The position numbers and the translations under genes were made by a program. Positions 1 through 8,612 of a stretch of DNA of 64,000 nt are shown piece after piece. The stretch lies in contig NZ_JACHIH010000013.1 of the NCBI RefSeq assembly GCF_014203125.1, positions 53,053 through 117,052 on the forward strand, given 5' to 3'. Below the pieces are notes generated by a model. The model worked only from the letters and a program-made list of their open reading frames with translations. It made no database searches and was not told the origin of the DNA. The number at the start of each line of letters is the position of its first letter. The first letter of the stretch is position 1. This stretch comes from Rhodopseudomonas rhenobacensis (GTDB lineage: Bacteria > Pseudomonadota > Alphaproteobacteria > Rhizobiales > Xanthobacteraceae).

Positions 1-1
1 C

Positions 2-640
2 CGCGCGCTGGAGCTCGCGGTCGGGCTGGCGCTGCCGGCGATGCTCGGGCTGATCGTGCTCGCCGAGCCGATCGTGCGGCTGTTGTTCCAGCATGGCGCG
101 TTCGGCGCCGCCGACGCCGCCGCCACCGCGCAGGCGCTGCAATTCCTGGCGCTCGGCCTGCCGGCGCATGTCGCCGTGAAGGCGATCGCGCCGGCGTTTT
201 TCGCCCGCGACAATACGAGGGCGCCGCTCAACGCCATGCTGGGCGGGCTGGCGCTGGCGATCGTCGCCGCCTTGGCGCTGGGCGCGCTGTTCGGCTCAAG
301 CGGCATCGCCGCCGCCGTGGCGCTGGGCGCCTGGGGCTCGGCCTGGCTGCTGATCCGGCAGGCCGCGGCCTCGTTCGGCTTCGCGGTCGACGTTTTGGCG
401 CGACGGCGATTGGTCTTGATCGCGGCCGCCGCGCTGGGGATGGCCGGGCTGTTGTGGCTGAAAGTAGCGTTCGCGCTGCCGCTGGTGGCCGGCGCGAGTG
501 TGGTCATTCAGGCGCTGGGGCTCGGGCTGGTGATCGCGGGCGGCGTCATCGTCTATGGCGGGCTTTTGATGCTGCTGGGCGTCGTCAACCCCTCAGATCT
601 GCTCCGCGCGCTCAAGCGACCGGATCGCTTGCGCGACTGA
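2..640 (+). CDS. murJ: Lipid II flippase MurJ, 3' part only
   Basis: This is the last 212 codons of a MurJ/MviN-type lipid II flippase, which moves the peptidoglycan precursor across the inner membrane. The frame is open from base 2, so the start lies outside the window. The segment around residues 20-70 (LFQHGAFGAADAA, then LGLPAHVAVK and FARDNTRAPL) is typical of MurJ, and about five hydrophobic membrane segments follow. The protein ends in a short basic tail (LKRPDRLRD). trpS starts 66 nt downstream on the same strand, an arrangement common in Rhizobiales. The family call rests on motif recognition; only the 3' third to half of the gene can be judged here. Confidence 0.88.
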   Translation, partial: RALELAVGLALPAMLGLIVLAEPIVRLLFQHGAFGAADAAATAQALQFLALGLPAHVAVKAIAPAFFARDNTRAPLNAMLGGLALAIVAALALGALFGSSGIAAAVALGAWGSAWLLIRQAAASFGFAVDVLARRRLVLIAAAALGMAGLLWLKVAFALPLVAGASVVIQALGLGLVIAGGVIVYGGLLMLLGVVNPSDLLRALKRPDRLRD

Positions 641-706
641 CGTCCGCGTGGCAGAGCACGGCGCCTGACGGCACGAATGGCGCAAGACGCTCGCAGGAAC
701 AGCAAC

Positions 707-1753
707 ATGACGATCGAACGGGTTTTCTCCGGCATCCAGCCGACCGGCAATCTCCACCTCGGCAACTACCTCGGCGCGATCGTCAACTTCGTGAAGATGC
801 AGGAGACGCACAATTGTCTCTACTGCGTGGTCGATCTGCACGCCATCACCGTGCCGCCGGCGGTGTGGGGCGGCCCGGACGAATTGCGCCGCAACATCCG
901 CGAGGTCACCGCGGCGTTCATCGCCTCGGGCATCGATCCGAAGAAGCAGATCATCTTCAACCAGAGCCAGGTCGCCGAGCACGCCGAGCTCGCCTGGGTG
1001 CTGAACTGCATCGCAAGGCTGGGCTGGCTCAACCGCATGACCCAGTTCAAGGAGAAGGCCGGCAAGGACCGCGAGAACGTCTCGGTCGGACTTTATGATT
1101 ACCCGGTGCTGATGGCGTCCGACATTCTGGTGTACCGCGCCACCCACGTGCCGGTCGGCGAGGACCAGAAGCAGCACGTCGAACTGACCCGCGACATCGC
1201 GCAGAAGTTCAACAACGACTTTTCCGCATCGATCGCCGCGCAAGGCTTCGGCGAGGCGTATTTCCCGCTGCCGGAGCCGGTGATCACCGGCCCGGCGACG
1301 CGGGTGATGAGCCTGCGCGACGGCACCAAGAAGATGTCGAAATCCGACCCCTCGGACTATTCGCGCATCAACCTCACCGACGACGCCGACGCCATCGCGC
1401 AGAAGATCCGCAAGGCCAAGACCGATCCGGAGCCGTTGCCGAGCGAGGAAAAGGGCCTCGAGCCGCGCCCCGAGGCCGACAATCTGGTCGGCATCTATGC
1501 GGCGCTGGCCGGCAAGCCGAAGTCCGAGGTGCTGGCCGAATTCGGCGGCGCGCAGTTCTCCGGCTTCAAGTCGAACCTGGTCGATCTCGCGGTCTCGAAA
1601 CTCGCCCCGCTCGCCGCCGAGATGAAGCGGCTGAGCGGCGATACCGCCTATGTGGATTCAGTGCTGGCCGACGGCGCCGACCGCGCCCGCGTCATCGCTG
1701 CCGAGACCATGACGGCGGTGAAGGACATCATGGGCATGGTGCGCAAGAAGTAA
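707..1753 (+). CDS. trpS: Tryptophanyl-tRNA synthetase
   Basis: Class I aminoacyl-tRNA synthetase that charges tRNA-Trp in the cytoplasm. The 348-residue product is close to the usual bacterial length of about 335-350. The HIGH-type signature appears as TGNLHLGNY near residue 15, and the KMSKS loop as KKMSKSD near residue 207. I chose ATG 707 because an AGGAAC ribosome-binding site (695-700) lies 6 nt upstream and the protein then begins [14 protein letters not shown], the normal N-terminus. An upstream in-frame start at 677 would add ten unrelated residues. It follows murJ on the same strand and is probably co-transcribed; the transcript probably ends in the palindromic repeat just downstream. 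Confidence 0.96.
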   Translation: MTIERVFSGIQPTGNLHLGNYLGAIVNFVKMQETHNCLYCVVDLHAITVPPAVWGGPDELRRNIREVTAAFIASGIDPKKQIIFNQSQVAEHAELAWVLNCIARLGWLNRMTQFKEKAGKDRENVSVGLYDYPVLMASDILVYRATHVPVGEDQKQHVELTRDIAQKFNNDFSASIAAQGFGEAYFPLPEPVITGPATRVMSLRDGTKKMSKSDPSDYSRINLTDDADAIAQKIRKAKTDPEPLPSEEKGLEPRPEADNLVGIYAALAGKPKSEVLAEFGGAQFSGFKSNLVDLAVSKLAPLAAEMKRLSGDTAYVDSVLADGADRARVIAAETMTAVKDIMGMVRKK

Positions 1754-1763
1754 CCACCTCTCG

Positions 1764-1873
1764 TCATTCCGGGGCGCGAGAGCGAAGCTCGAGCGAACCC
1801 GGAATCTCGCAACAGGTGATCCGGAGCGAGATTCCGGGTTCGCTCGGCCTTTCGGCCTCGCGCCCCGGAATGA
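1764..1873 (+). repeat. Palindromic intergenic repeat, family A copy 1
   Basis: A 110-bp imperfect palindrome directly after trpS. Outer arms 1764-1780 and 1857-1873 are exact reverse complements (TCATTCCGGGGCGCGAG). Inner arms 1790-1810 and 1826-1846 are also exact reverse complements over 21 bp. The element could fold into a long double hairpin and may end trpS transcription. Related copies lie at 27566-27678, 48241-48356 and 62842-62951. Confidence 0.9.
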
Positions 1874-2009
1874 CTCGCACCACAGGTCTCCCGTCCGCGC
1901 AGACGCGCAAGAGGCGCGCCATGCCCTCATTTCGTGCCGCTTGTCGAGACGCGCCGGACCGTGTCAGCATGTCGCAGGCGCGCCAGCGCGGATCGGCAGC
2001 GGGACTTCG

Positions 2010-2504
2010 ATGAGAACGCAGCGACGAAGCTATGAGCCGGGGCACCAGCCGAAGTGTCTGGTGATCGTGGACGAGACCGCCGAATGGGATCGCGCGGTGT
2101 ATTACGCCAGCCGCTGGGCGGTGCGGATCGGCGGCGGCGTGGTGATGCTGCGGGTGATCGAGATCCTCGACCATAATCAGCAATGGCTCGGCGTCGCCGA
2201 CGTGATGCGCGCCGAGGCGCAGGAGATCGCCGAAACCGCGCTGGATCGCGCCTCCGGCCGCGCCAACGGCATCGCGGCGATTACGCCGGAGCGGGTGATC
2301 CGCGAGGGCGACCCGCTGCAGCAGATCAAGGACGTGATCCACCAGGACGTCGACATCGTGATGCTGGTGCTCGCCGCCAATGAGGGCCCCGAGGGGCCGG
2401 GGCCGATCGTCACCACCATGCTGCGGAGCATCGGGGCGTTTCCGATCCCGGTGATGATCGTGCCCGGCAACCTCACAGACGACGAGATCGACGCGCTGTC
2501 GTAG
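2010..2504 (+). CDS. Universal stress protein (UspA family)
   Basis: A 164-residue single-domain UspA-type protein. After a short basic N-terminus it shows the first beta strand CLVIVDETAEWDRAVYYA, then a strand-helix pattern, and ends with the family's typical MIVPGNL strand near residue 150. Such proteins bind nucleotide or act as stress-induced dimers in the cytosol; the substrate here is unknown. The clear G-2x-G-9x-G(S/T) ATP loop of ATP-binding members is not obvious, so this may be a non-nucleotide-binding form. ATG 2010 was chosen because the frame upstream reads through repeat-like sequence. It is flanked by trpS and a PLP-enzyme gene. Confidence 0.8.
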   Translation: MRTQRRSYEPGHQPKCLVIVDETAEWDRAVYYASRWAVRIGGGVVMLRVIEILDHNQQWLGVADVMRAEAQEIAETALDRASGRANGIAAITPERVIREGDPLQQIKDVIHQDVDIVMLVLAANEGPEGPGPIVTTMLRSIGAFPIPVMIVPGNLTDDEIDALS

Positions 2505-2586
2505 CGGCGCCTGCCAACCAGCCGCCCGCAACGCCGAATGCCGCCGACCTTCGGCTGCGCGCCCGCTATGACCAGAAGGCTTGATG

Positions 2587-3768
2587 ATGGATACCGACAT
2601 GCTCGCGCCCGATCCACACACGATCGGTTCGCACGGCCTTGAAGACTTGCCGACGCCCTGCCTGCTGCTCGACGAGGCGCTGCTGCGTCGCAACGTCTTC
2701 ACCATGAAGCAGCATCTGGCGGCGCTCGGCGTCGGCTTCCGGCCGCATCTGAAGACCGCCAAGTGTCTCGAAGTGGCGCGGATCGCGATGACGCAGCCGA
2801 GCGGGCCGGCGATGGTGTCGACGCTGCGCGAGGCCGAGTTCTTCGCCGAGGGCGGCGTCCGCGACATGATCTACGGCGTCGGCATCGCGCCCGCCAAGCT
2901 CGATCGCGTCGGCGCGATCCGCAAGCGCTTCGGTGCCGACCTCGCGGTGGTCCTCGACAGCGCCGAACAGGCCGACGCGGTGGCCGATTGGGTCAAGGCG
3001 CATGGCGACGCGCTGCCGGTGCTGATCGAGGTCGACGCCGACGGCCATCGTTCCGGCGTCGCGCCGAACGATGCCGCCACGCTGACCGCGATCGGGCGGC
3101 GGCTGATCGGCGGCGGCGCCGACTTGCGCGGCGTATTGCTGCATGCCGGCGCCAGCTACGGCCTCAGCGATCCGGAGGCGATCGCGGCGGCGGCGGAAGC
3201 CGAACGCGCGGCGGCGGTCGGCGCCGCGACGCTGCTGCGGCAGGCAGGACTGCCCTGCCCGGTGGTCAGCATCGGCTCCACCCCGACCGCGCGATTCGCC
3301 AAGGATCTTTCCGGCGTCACCGAGCTGCGCGCCGGGGTGTTCATGATCGGCGATCTGTTCCAGGCCGGGGTCGGCTCCTGCGCCATCGACGACATCGCGC
3401 TCTCCGTGCTCGCCACCGTGATCGGGCAGCAGCGCGCCAAGGGCTGGATCATCGTCGACGCCGGCTGGATGGCGATGTCGCGCGACCGCGGCACCGCGCG
3501 GCAGGCAGTCGATCAGGGCTACGGCGTGGTCTGCGACCTCGCCGGGAAGCCCTATCCGGACCTGATCGTGGCCGACGCCAACCAGGAACACGGCATCGTC
3601 GCGGTTCGGCCGGGCAGCCAGGCCGCGCTGCCGGAGCTGCCGATCGGCGCCAAGCTGCGGATCCTGCCCAACCACGCCTGCGCCACCGGGGCGCAGCACG
3701 ACCGCTACCACGTGCTCGACGCGTCCGGCGGCGTGACCGCGGTCTGGCCGCGAATCAACGGCTGGTGA
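2587..3768 (+). CDS. Fold-type III PLP enzyme, D-serine dehydratase/D-threonine aldolase-like
   Basis: A 393-residue alanine-racemase-fold enzyme of the DSD1/D-threonine aldolase group, which uses PLP and a divalent metal to act on D-hydroxy-amino acids. The start of the barrel reads LPTPCLLLDE. The PLP lysine is expected at K56 in RPHLKTAK. Near the C-terminus PNHACAT (H363, C365) matches the His-x-Cys metal site of D-serine dehydratases. Length suits the family. Three start codons run together (TTG 2581, ATG 2584, ATG 2587); I took the last because AGAAGG at 2574-2579 is then 7 nt away. Exact substrate (D-serine, D-threonine or 3-hydroxyaspartate) cannot be read from the sequence. No obvious pathway partner is adjacent. 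Confidence 0.82.
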   Translation: MDTDMLAPDPHTIGSHGLEDLPTPCLLLDEALLRRNVFTMKQHLAALGVGFRPHLKTAKCLEVARIAMTQPSGPAMVSTLREAEFFAEGGVRDMIYGVGIAPAKLDRVGAIRKRFGADLAVVLDSAEQADAVADWVKAHGDALPVLIEVDADGHRSGVAPNDAATLTAIGRRLIGGGADLRGVLLHAGASYGLSDPEAIAAAAEAERAAAVGAATLLRQAGLPCPVVSIGSTPTARFAKDLSGVTELRAGVFMIGDLFQAGVGSCAIDDIALSVLATVIGQQRAKGWIIVDAGWMAMSRDRGTARQAVDQGYGVVCDLAGKPYPDLIVADANQEHGIVAVRPGSQAALPELPIGAKLRILPNHACATGAQHDRYHVLDASGGVTAVWPRINGW

Positions 3769-3921
3769 AGCGCCCCGTCCCTCCGGCCGCAGCGGCGCAA
3801 CCCCGATCTGCGCGGTTTCCCGCGTCTTGATCGTGCGTTCGGCGTCGCCATCTGCTAGATGAGCTGCCATCAGCGAGCCAGGCCACGCGCCGGCCTTGAA
3901 CCGGCGACGACGGAGACAATC

Positions 3922-4488
3922 ATGTTCATTCAGACCGAACCCACGCCCAATCCCGCCACCCTGAAGTTCATCCCCGGCCGCGTCGTGCTCGACAGTGGCA
4001 CCATGGAATTCAACGACCGCGCCGCCGCGGCGCGCTCGCCGCTGGCAGAACGGCTGTTCGAAGTGCCCGGCGTCACCGGGGTGTTCTACGGCTCGGACTT
4101 CGTCACCGTGACCAAGGACGACAGCGACTGGCAGCATCTCAAGCCGTCGATCTTGGGCGCCATCATGGAGCACTACATGTCCGGCGAGCCCTTGATGGCC
4201 GACGGCCGGGTCGACGGCGACGAGCCCTCGGAGGACGACGAGTTCTTCGACAAGGCCGATGCCGAGGCCGTCGACATGATCAAGGACCTGATCGAGACCA
4301 GGGTGCGCCCGGCGGTCGCCAATGACGGCGGCGACATCACCTTCCGCGGCTTCAAGGACGGCATCGTCTATCTGAAGATGCAGGGCGCCTGCTCGGGCTG
4401 TCCGTCGTCCACCGCGACGCTGCAGCACGGCATCCAGAACCTGCTGAAGCACTTCGTGCCCGCCGTGGTCGAAGTCCGGCCGATCTGA
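3922..4488 (+). CDS. Nfu-type Fe-S cluster scaffold/carrier
   Basis: A 188-residue NfuA/Nfu1-like protein. Residues 1-85 form the Nfu N-terminal domain (begins MFIQTEPTPNPATLKFIPG), and the NifU-like C-terminal domain spans roughly 110-188 with the cluster-binding CxxC in GACSGCPSS. It is expected to bind a 4Fe-4S cluster and pass it to target apoproteins such as aconitase or lipoate synthase in the cytosol. ATG 3922 follows a GGAGA-like site at 3912-3916. An acidic linker near residues 90-108 (DGDEPSEDDEFFDK) joins the domains, as is common in alphaproteobacteria. It is the second gene before tsaB-rimI-fur; the iron link with fur nearby may be coincidental. Confidence 0.92.
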   Translation: MFIQTEPTPNPATLKFIPGRVVLDSGTMEFNDRAAAARSPLAERLFEVPGVTGVFYGSDFVTVTKDDSDWQHLKPSILGAIMEHYMSGEPLMADGRVDGDEPSEDDEFFDKADAEAVDMIKDLIETRVRPAVANDGGDITFRGFKDGIVYLKMQGACSGCPSSTATLQHGIQNLLKHFVPAVVEVRPI

Positions 4489-4622
4489 GCCGGAGCTTCA
4501 CGCGCGACGTCTGCCGCCGCGCGGAAAAATTGGCGCGGTACGACCAAACGACTCGGGATTAATGCCCGAGGCGGTATCGCGGGACATGACGCGGCGGTGA
4601 CGATGCTGGTATAGTCACCGCC

Positions 4623-5321
4623 ATGCTGATCCTCGCCATCGACACGGCCCTCGACGCCTGCGCCGCCGGCGTGCTGAACACCGATTCCGCCACCATGATC
4701 GGGCAGCAATCGCTGCCGATGCAGCGCGGCCACGCCGAAGCGCTGGTGCCGCTGATCGCGCGGGTGATCGCCGAGGCCGACATCTCTTTCGAAGCCATCG
4801 ACCGTATCGCGGTGACCACCGGCCCCGGCAGTTTCACCGGGCTGCGGGTCGGTCTCTCCGCGGCGCGCGGCCTAGCGCTCGCCGCCGACCGCCCGGTGGT
4901 GGGCCTCACCACGCTCGCCGCCTTCGCGGCGCCGTTGGTCGGCGAGACCGCCGCCGATCCGATCCTGTCGGCGATCGATGCCCGCCACGACCAGGTCTAT
5001 TTCCAGGTGTCCGGCGGCGACGGCACCACGCTGTTGCGGCCGCGCGTCGCGCCGATCGACGAGGCCATCGCTGCAGCTTTGCGGTTCGGTGCGCCGCGGC
5101 TGGTCGGCAATGCGGCGCAGATCCTGGCCGCGCGTTGGCCGTCCGACGCCGCGCCGCCGGTCTCGGTCGATGCGAAGCCCGCGCCGGACATCGCCTGGGT
5201 GGCCTGGCTCGGCGCCGCCGTCACCCCGGAGAATTCGCCGGCGCGGCCGTATTATCTGCGCCCGCCCGACGCCAAGCCGCAAATTCCCGTGGTGCAATTC
5301 GCCGCATCGCCCTCCGCGTGA
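4623..5321 (+). CDS. tsaB: tRNA threonylcarbamoyladenosine biosynthesis protein TsaB
   Basis: TsaB (YeaZ), the non-catalytic ASKHA-fold partner of TsaD, needed for the t6A37 modification of ANN-decoding tRNAs. The 232-residue product begins MLILAIDTALDACAAGVL and carries the TTGPGSFTGLRVGLSAARGL motif around residues 63-82, which is diagnostic. Length is normal. No strong ribosome-binding site precedes ATG 4623. It is followed by rimI, the tsaB-rimI pair being common in alphaproteobacteria, with a short tandem repeat between them. Confidence 0.94.
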   Translation: MLILAIDTALDACAAGVLNTDSATMIGQQSLPMQRGHAEALVPLIARVIAEADISFEAIDRIAVTTGPGSFTGLRVGLSAARGLALAADRPVVGLTTLAAFAAPLVGETAADPILSAIDARHDQVYFQVSGGDGTTLLRPRVAPIDEAIAAALRFGAPRLVGNAAQILAARWPSDAAPPVSVDAKPAPDIAWVAWLGAAVTPENSPARPYYLRPPDAKPQIPVVQFAASPSA

Positions 5322-5330
5322 CGACCCGCC

Positions 5331-5375
5331 GTGACCCTTGCCGCCGTGACCCTTGCCGCCGTGACCCTTGCCGAT
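5331..5375 (+). repeat. Three 15-bp tandem repeats between tsaB and rimI
   Basis: The unit GTGACCCTTGCCGCC occurs at 5331-5345 and 5346-5360, with a third copy at 5361-5375 that ends in GAT. The unit is a multiple of three and each copy begins with GTG, so in the rimI frame it reads VTLAA repeats that could lengthen RimI if an upstream GTG were used. It is too short and unspaced to be a CRISPR. Confidence 0.85.
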
Positions 5376-5387
5376 CGTGACCCGCCG

Positions 5388-5873
5388 ATGATGACCTGGC
5401 TTGCAGAATTCTGGGGCTACGCCGACGCGCAGGTCGAAGGCGCGACGCTGCGCGACGCCGCGCGGCTGGCGGAGCTGCACGCCGCCTCGTTCCACCGCGG
5501 CTGGAGCGAGCACGAATTCGAGGACATGCTGAGCCAGCGCAACACGCTGGTGCACCGGCTGCGGCTGGGGCGGCGGATCATCGGCTTCGTGGTGTCGCGG
5601 ATGGCGGCGGACGAGGCCGAAATCCTCTCGATCGCCATCGATCCGGGCTATCGCGGCCGCCGGCTGTCGCGCGACCTGCTGCACACCCATCTGCGCCACC
5701 TCGCCGGGCGCGGCATCAAGACCTTGTTCCTGGAGGTCGAGGAAAACAATCAGCCGGCGCGGCGGCTCTACGATCATTTCGGCTTCACCGTGGTCGGCCG
5801 GCGCGATCGCTATTATCGGCAGCCGAATGGAGAACAATTGAACGCATTGCTAATGCGTCGCGACTTGTCGTGA
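5388..5873 (+). CDS. rimI: Ribosomal protein S18 alanine N-acetyltransferase
   Basis: A 161-residue GNAT acetyltransferase of the RimI type, which acetylates the N-terminal alanine of ribosomal protein S18. The acetyl-CoA loop is IDPGYRGRRLSRDLL (R/Q-x-x-G-x-G/A variant), followed by LEVEENNQPARRLYDHFGF, the typical RimI motif, and a C-terminal RYYRQPNG. I chose ATG 5388 (MMTWLAEFWG) because the sequence upstream is the 15-bp tandem repeat. GTG starts at 5331, 5346 or 5361 stay open and would add up to 19 residues. Coupling to tsaB supports the call. Confidence 0.9.
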   Translation: MMTWLAEFWGYADAQVEGATLRDAARLAELHAASFHRGWSEHEFEDMLSQRNTLVHRLRLGRRIIGFVVSRMAADEAEILSIAIDPGYRGRRLSRDLLHTHLRHLAGRGIKTLFLEVEENNQPARRLYDHFGFTVVGRRDRYYRQPNGEQLNALLMRRDLS

Positions 5874-5934
5874 CCACCTTGCGGTGGCAGAACAGGCCGG
5901 CACTCTTGAGCCGAGTTCTTAAGGCCAAGCCCTC

Positions 5935-6390
5935 ATGACCGCGTTGGAAGCCATGCCCGTGTTGAAATCTACAGAAATCGAGGCGCGTTGCGCCGCCACC
6001 GGGATGCGGATGACCGAACAGCGGCGGGTGATCGCCCGGGTGCTGGCGCAGGCCGAAGACCATCCCGACGTCGAGGAATTGTATCGCCGCTGCGTCGCGG
6101 TCGACGACAAGATCTCGATCTCCACGGTGTATCGCACGGTGAAGCTGTTCGAGGACGCCGGCATCATCGAGCGGCACGATTTCCGCGAAGGCCGCGCCCG
6201 CTACGAGCAGATGCGCGACAGCCATCATGATCACCTGATCAATCTGCGCGACGGCACCGTGATCGAATTCACCAACGAGAACATCGAGAAGCTGCAGGCC
6301 GAGATCGCCCGCGAACTCGGCTACAAGCTGGTCGATCACCGCCTCGAGCTGTATTGCGTGCCGCTGGACGACGACAAGCACGGCGGGTGA
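5935..6390 (+). CDS. fur: Fur-family metalloregulator (Fur/Mur type)
   Basis: A 151-residue Fur-superfamily repressor. The winged helix spans about residues 10-90 (MTEQRRVIARVL, then ISISTVYRTVKLFEDAGII), and the dimerisation domain has the metal-site histidines in DSHHDHLINL. No CxxC zinc pairs are present, as in the alphaproteobacterial Fur/Mur group, in which members respond to manganese or iron. The start is ATG 5935; ATG 5953 is an alternative. The stop overlaps the next gene, so the two are probably co-transcribed. The metal it senses cannot be told from sequence alone; in rhizobia Irr takes over much iron control, and an irr gene lies at 55 kb. Confidence 0.88.
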   Translation: MTALEAMPVLKSTEIEARCAATGMRMTEQRRVIARVLAQAEDHPDVEELYRRCVAVDDKISISTVYRTVKLFEDAGIIERHDFREGRARYEQMRDSHHDHLINLRDGTVIEFTNENIEKLQAEIARELGYKLVDHRLELYCVPLDDDKHGG

Positions 6391-7046
6391 GCGTCGACCT
6401 CGTCATCTTCGATTGCGATGGCGTATTGGTCGACAGCGAGATCATTTCCTGCCGGGTCTATGCGCAAGCGCTGAGCCGATACGGCTATCCGATCACCGCC
6501 GATCAGGTGCATGACCGCTTCCTCGGCCGCTCGTCGCGGGAGACCCGGCTCGAGGTCGAACGCGAGCTCGGCCGGATGTTGCCGGACGATTTTCAAGCGC
6601 AACTGAACGCCGAGCTGTTTGGCGAGCTGGAAACCTCGCTGGAACCGATGCCGCACATCGACGAGGCGCTGGATGCCATCCTGCAGCCGGTCTGCGTCGC
6701 CTCCAGCGGTCCGTTGCAGAAGATCAGCGTCAGCCTCAATCGCGTCGGGCTCACTCAGCGCTTTGCGCCGCATATCTTCTCCGCCACCCAGGTCAACCGC
6801 GGCAAGCCGGCGCCGGATCTGTTTCTTTACGCTGCCATGCAGATGGGGGCGGAGCCAAGCCGCTGCCTGGTGGTCGAGGACAGCGTCGCCGGCGTCACCG
6901 CGGCCCGCGCCGCCGGCATGGTCGCGCTCGGATTTGCCGGGGGCAGCCATTGCCGGCCCGGCCACGGCGAAAGCTTGCGCCATGCCGGCGCCCAGGCGAG
7001 CTTCGTCGACATGCGGCAACTATATGATATAATTTCACAATTCTAA
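6387..7046 (+). CDS. HAD-superfamily phosphatase (subfamily IA)
   Basis: A 219-residue haloacid-dehalogenase-like hydrolase. Motif I is [10 protein letters not shown] (nucleophile D and acid/base D near residues 8-10), the cap domain covers about 18-85, motif II is ASSGP, motif III has the lysine of [13 protein letters not shown], and motif IV is [11 protein letters not shown]. This pattern fits the phosphoglycolate phosphatase, beta-phosphoglucomutase and 6-phosphogluconate phosphatase group; the substrate is not resolved. It starts at GTG 6387, overlapping the fur stop as GTGA, which implies translational coupling. The last codons are unusually AT-rich for this genome (TATATGATATAATTTCACAA at 7021-7040), and a TATAAT at 7028-7033 could serve as a -10 element for miaB. 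Confidence 0.82.
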   Translation: MSVDLVIFDCDGVLVDSEIISCRVYAQALSRYGYPITADQVHDRFLGRSSRETRLEVERELGRMLPDDFQAQLNAELFGELETSLEPMPHIDEALDAILQPVCVASSGPLQKISVSLNRVGLTQRFAPHIFSATQVNRGKPAPDLFLYAAMQMGAEPSRCLVVEDSVAGVTAARAAGMVALGFAGGSHCRPGHGESLRHAGAQASFVDMRQLYDIISQF

Positions 7047-7141
7047 CGACTGAAGAACCTGCCCGGCGACCGAGGCAGGTCGATTGGGCGCCGGTGCTGG
7101 ATTTCGCCGGCTTTAGCCTATATCTGGAGCGGAGATCTTAC

Positions 7142-7167
7142 CGGCGCGGCGTGACCGCGCCGTTTTT
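7142..7167 (+). terminator. Terminator-like hairpin in the miaB leader
   Basis: CGGCGCGG (7142-7149), a CGTGA loop, CCGCGCCG (7155-7162) and then TTTTT (7163-7167) make a complete intrinsic terminator 19 nt before the miaB start codon. It would stop transcripts from fur and the HAD gene, or attenuate miaB if that promoter lies upstream of it. Confidence 0.65.
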
Positions 7168-7186
7168 GCCTTGCATTTCGGGTTCC

Positions 7187-8608
7187 ATGACTCAGCCGCG
7201 CAAGCTGCACATCAAATCCTTCGGCTGTCAGATGAATGTCTATGACGCCCAGCGCATGGTCGATGCGCTGGCGCCGGAGGGGTTCGTCGAGACCGCGAAT
7301 CCGGACGAGGCCGACCTGGTCATCCTCAACACCTGCCACATCCGCGAGAAGGCCTCCGAGAAGGTCTATTCCGAGCTCGGCCGGCTGCGCGTCGCCAAGG
7401 ACGAAGCGGCCTTGCAGGGCCGCCGGATGGCCATCGCGGTGGCCGGCTGCGTGGCGCAGGCCGAGGGCGCCGAGATCATCCGCCGGCAGCCCGCGGTTGA
7501 CGTCGTGGTCGGGCCGCAAAGCTATCATCATCTGCCGCAATTGCTGGCTGAGGCGGCGCGGGGCGGCCGGGCGCTGGAAACCGAATTCCCGGTCGAAGAC
7601 AAATTCGGCTTCCTGCCGCCGCCGCAGCCCGACGCGATCCGCGCCCGCGGCATTTCGGCGTTCGTCACCGTGCAGGAAGGCTGCGACAAGTTCTGCACCT
7701 TTTGCGTGGTGCCCTACACCCGCGGCGCCGAAGTCTCCCGCCCGGTCGACAAGATCGTCGAGGACGTCCGGCGGTTGGCCGACAACGGCGTCCGCGAAAT
7801 CACCCTGATCGGGCAGAACGTCAACGCCTATCACGGCGACGGCCCGGACGGCCGGCCCTGGCCGCTCGGCGACCTGCTGCGGCATCTGGCGACAATTCCC
7901 GGCATCGCCCGGCTGCGCTATTCCACCAGTCACCCGCGCGACGTCGATCAATCCTTGATCGACGCGCACCGCGACCTGCCGGCCCTGATGCCGTTCGTGC
8001 ATCTGCCGGTGCAGTCCGGTTCCGACGCAATTCTGGCGGCGATGAACCGCAAGCACACCGCCGACGACTATCGCCGGCTGGCCGACCGCTTTCGAAGCGC
8101 CAACCCGGCGATCGCCTTCTCGTCGGACTTCATCGTCGGCTTCCCCGGCGAGACGGCGGAAGATTTCGCCGCCACCCTCGCGCTGGTCACACAAATCGGC
8201 TACGCTGGGGCCTATTCGTTCAAGTATTCGCCACGGCCCGGGACGCCGGCGGCGGAATTGCAGGAGACAGTCTCAGCGGCGGTCATGGACGAGCGATTGG
8301 TGCGGCTCCAGGAATTGATCGACAGCCAGCAGTCGGCCTTCAACGAGGCTGCGATCGGCACGACGGTCGAAGTGCTGTTCGAGCGCGCCGCCCGCAATCC
8401 GGGCCAGATCGTCGGCCGCACCGCCTATCTGCAGCCCGCCCATGTGATGGCCGGCCCGGAGATCATCGGCCGGATTCTGCCGGTCAGGATCGACAGCCTG
8501 GAGCGCTACAGCCTGATCGGCGAACTCGCAGCGCCGCAGCCCCACGCCGCTTTCGTCACGCGACCCGACTCGTCCCCCCAGTCCCTGCCGATCACCACGG
8601 GAGCCTGA
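7187..8608 (+). CDS. miaB: tRNA-2-methylthio-N6-dimethylallyladenosine synthase MiaB
   Basis: A radical-SAM methylthiotransferase that adds the 2-methylthio group to i6A37 of tRNA. The 473-residue protein has the UPF0004 domain first, with three cluster cysteines ([31 protein letters not shown]). It then has the radical-[11 protein letters not shown] (C-x3-C-x2-C) near residue 165 and a C-terminal TRAM region around residues 380-445. ATG 7187 gives the standard [17 protein letters not shown] start; the frame is open further upstream but without family similarity. phoH, ybeY, corC and lnt follow closely, the usual alphaproteobacterial order. Confidence 0.96.
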   Translation: MTQPRKLHIKSFGCQMNVYDAQRMVDALAPEGFVETANPDEADLVILNTCHIREKASEKVYSELGRLRVAKDEAALQGRRMAIAVAGCVAQAEGAEIIRRQPAVDVVVGPQSYHHLPQLLAEAARGGRALETEFPVEDKFGFLPPPQPDAIRARGISAFVTVQEGCDKFCTFCVVPYTRGAEVSRPVDKIVEDVRRLADNGVREITLIGQNVNAYHGDGPDGRPWPLGDLLRHLATIPGIARLRYSTSHPRDVDQSLIDAHRDLPALMPFVHLPVQSGSDAILAAMNRKHTADDYRRLADRFRSANPAIAFSSDFIVGFPGETAEDFAATLALVTQIGYAGAYSFKYSPRPGTPAAELQETVSAAVMDERLVRLQELIDSQQSAFNEAAIGTTVEVLFERAARNPGQIVGRTAYLQPAHVMAGPEIIGRILPVRIDSLERYSLIGELAAPQPHAAFVTRPDSSPQSLPITTGA

Positions 8609-8612
8609 ACCC

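Noticed and set aside
2566..4452. 628-codon open frame antisense to the PLP-enzyme and Nfu genes
   Set aside because: Covers two recognisable genes and the gap between them, and has no family features of its own.
5331..5375. CRISPR-like tandem repeat
   Set aside because: Units are 15 bp, directly adjacent and without spacers; there are no cas genes anywhere in the window.
7002..7033. Possible miaB promoter at the end of the HAD gene
   Set aside because: TATAAT at 7028-7033 is good, but no -35 with proper spacing was found (TTCGTC is 20 bp away), and the terminator at 7142 would lie between it and miaB.
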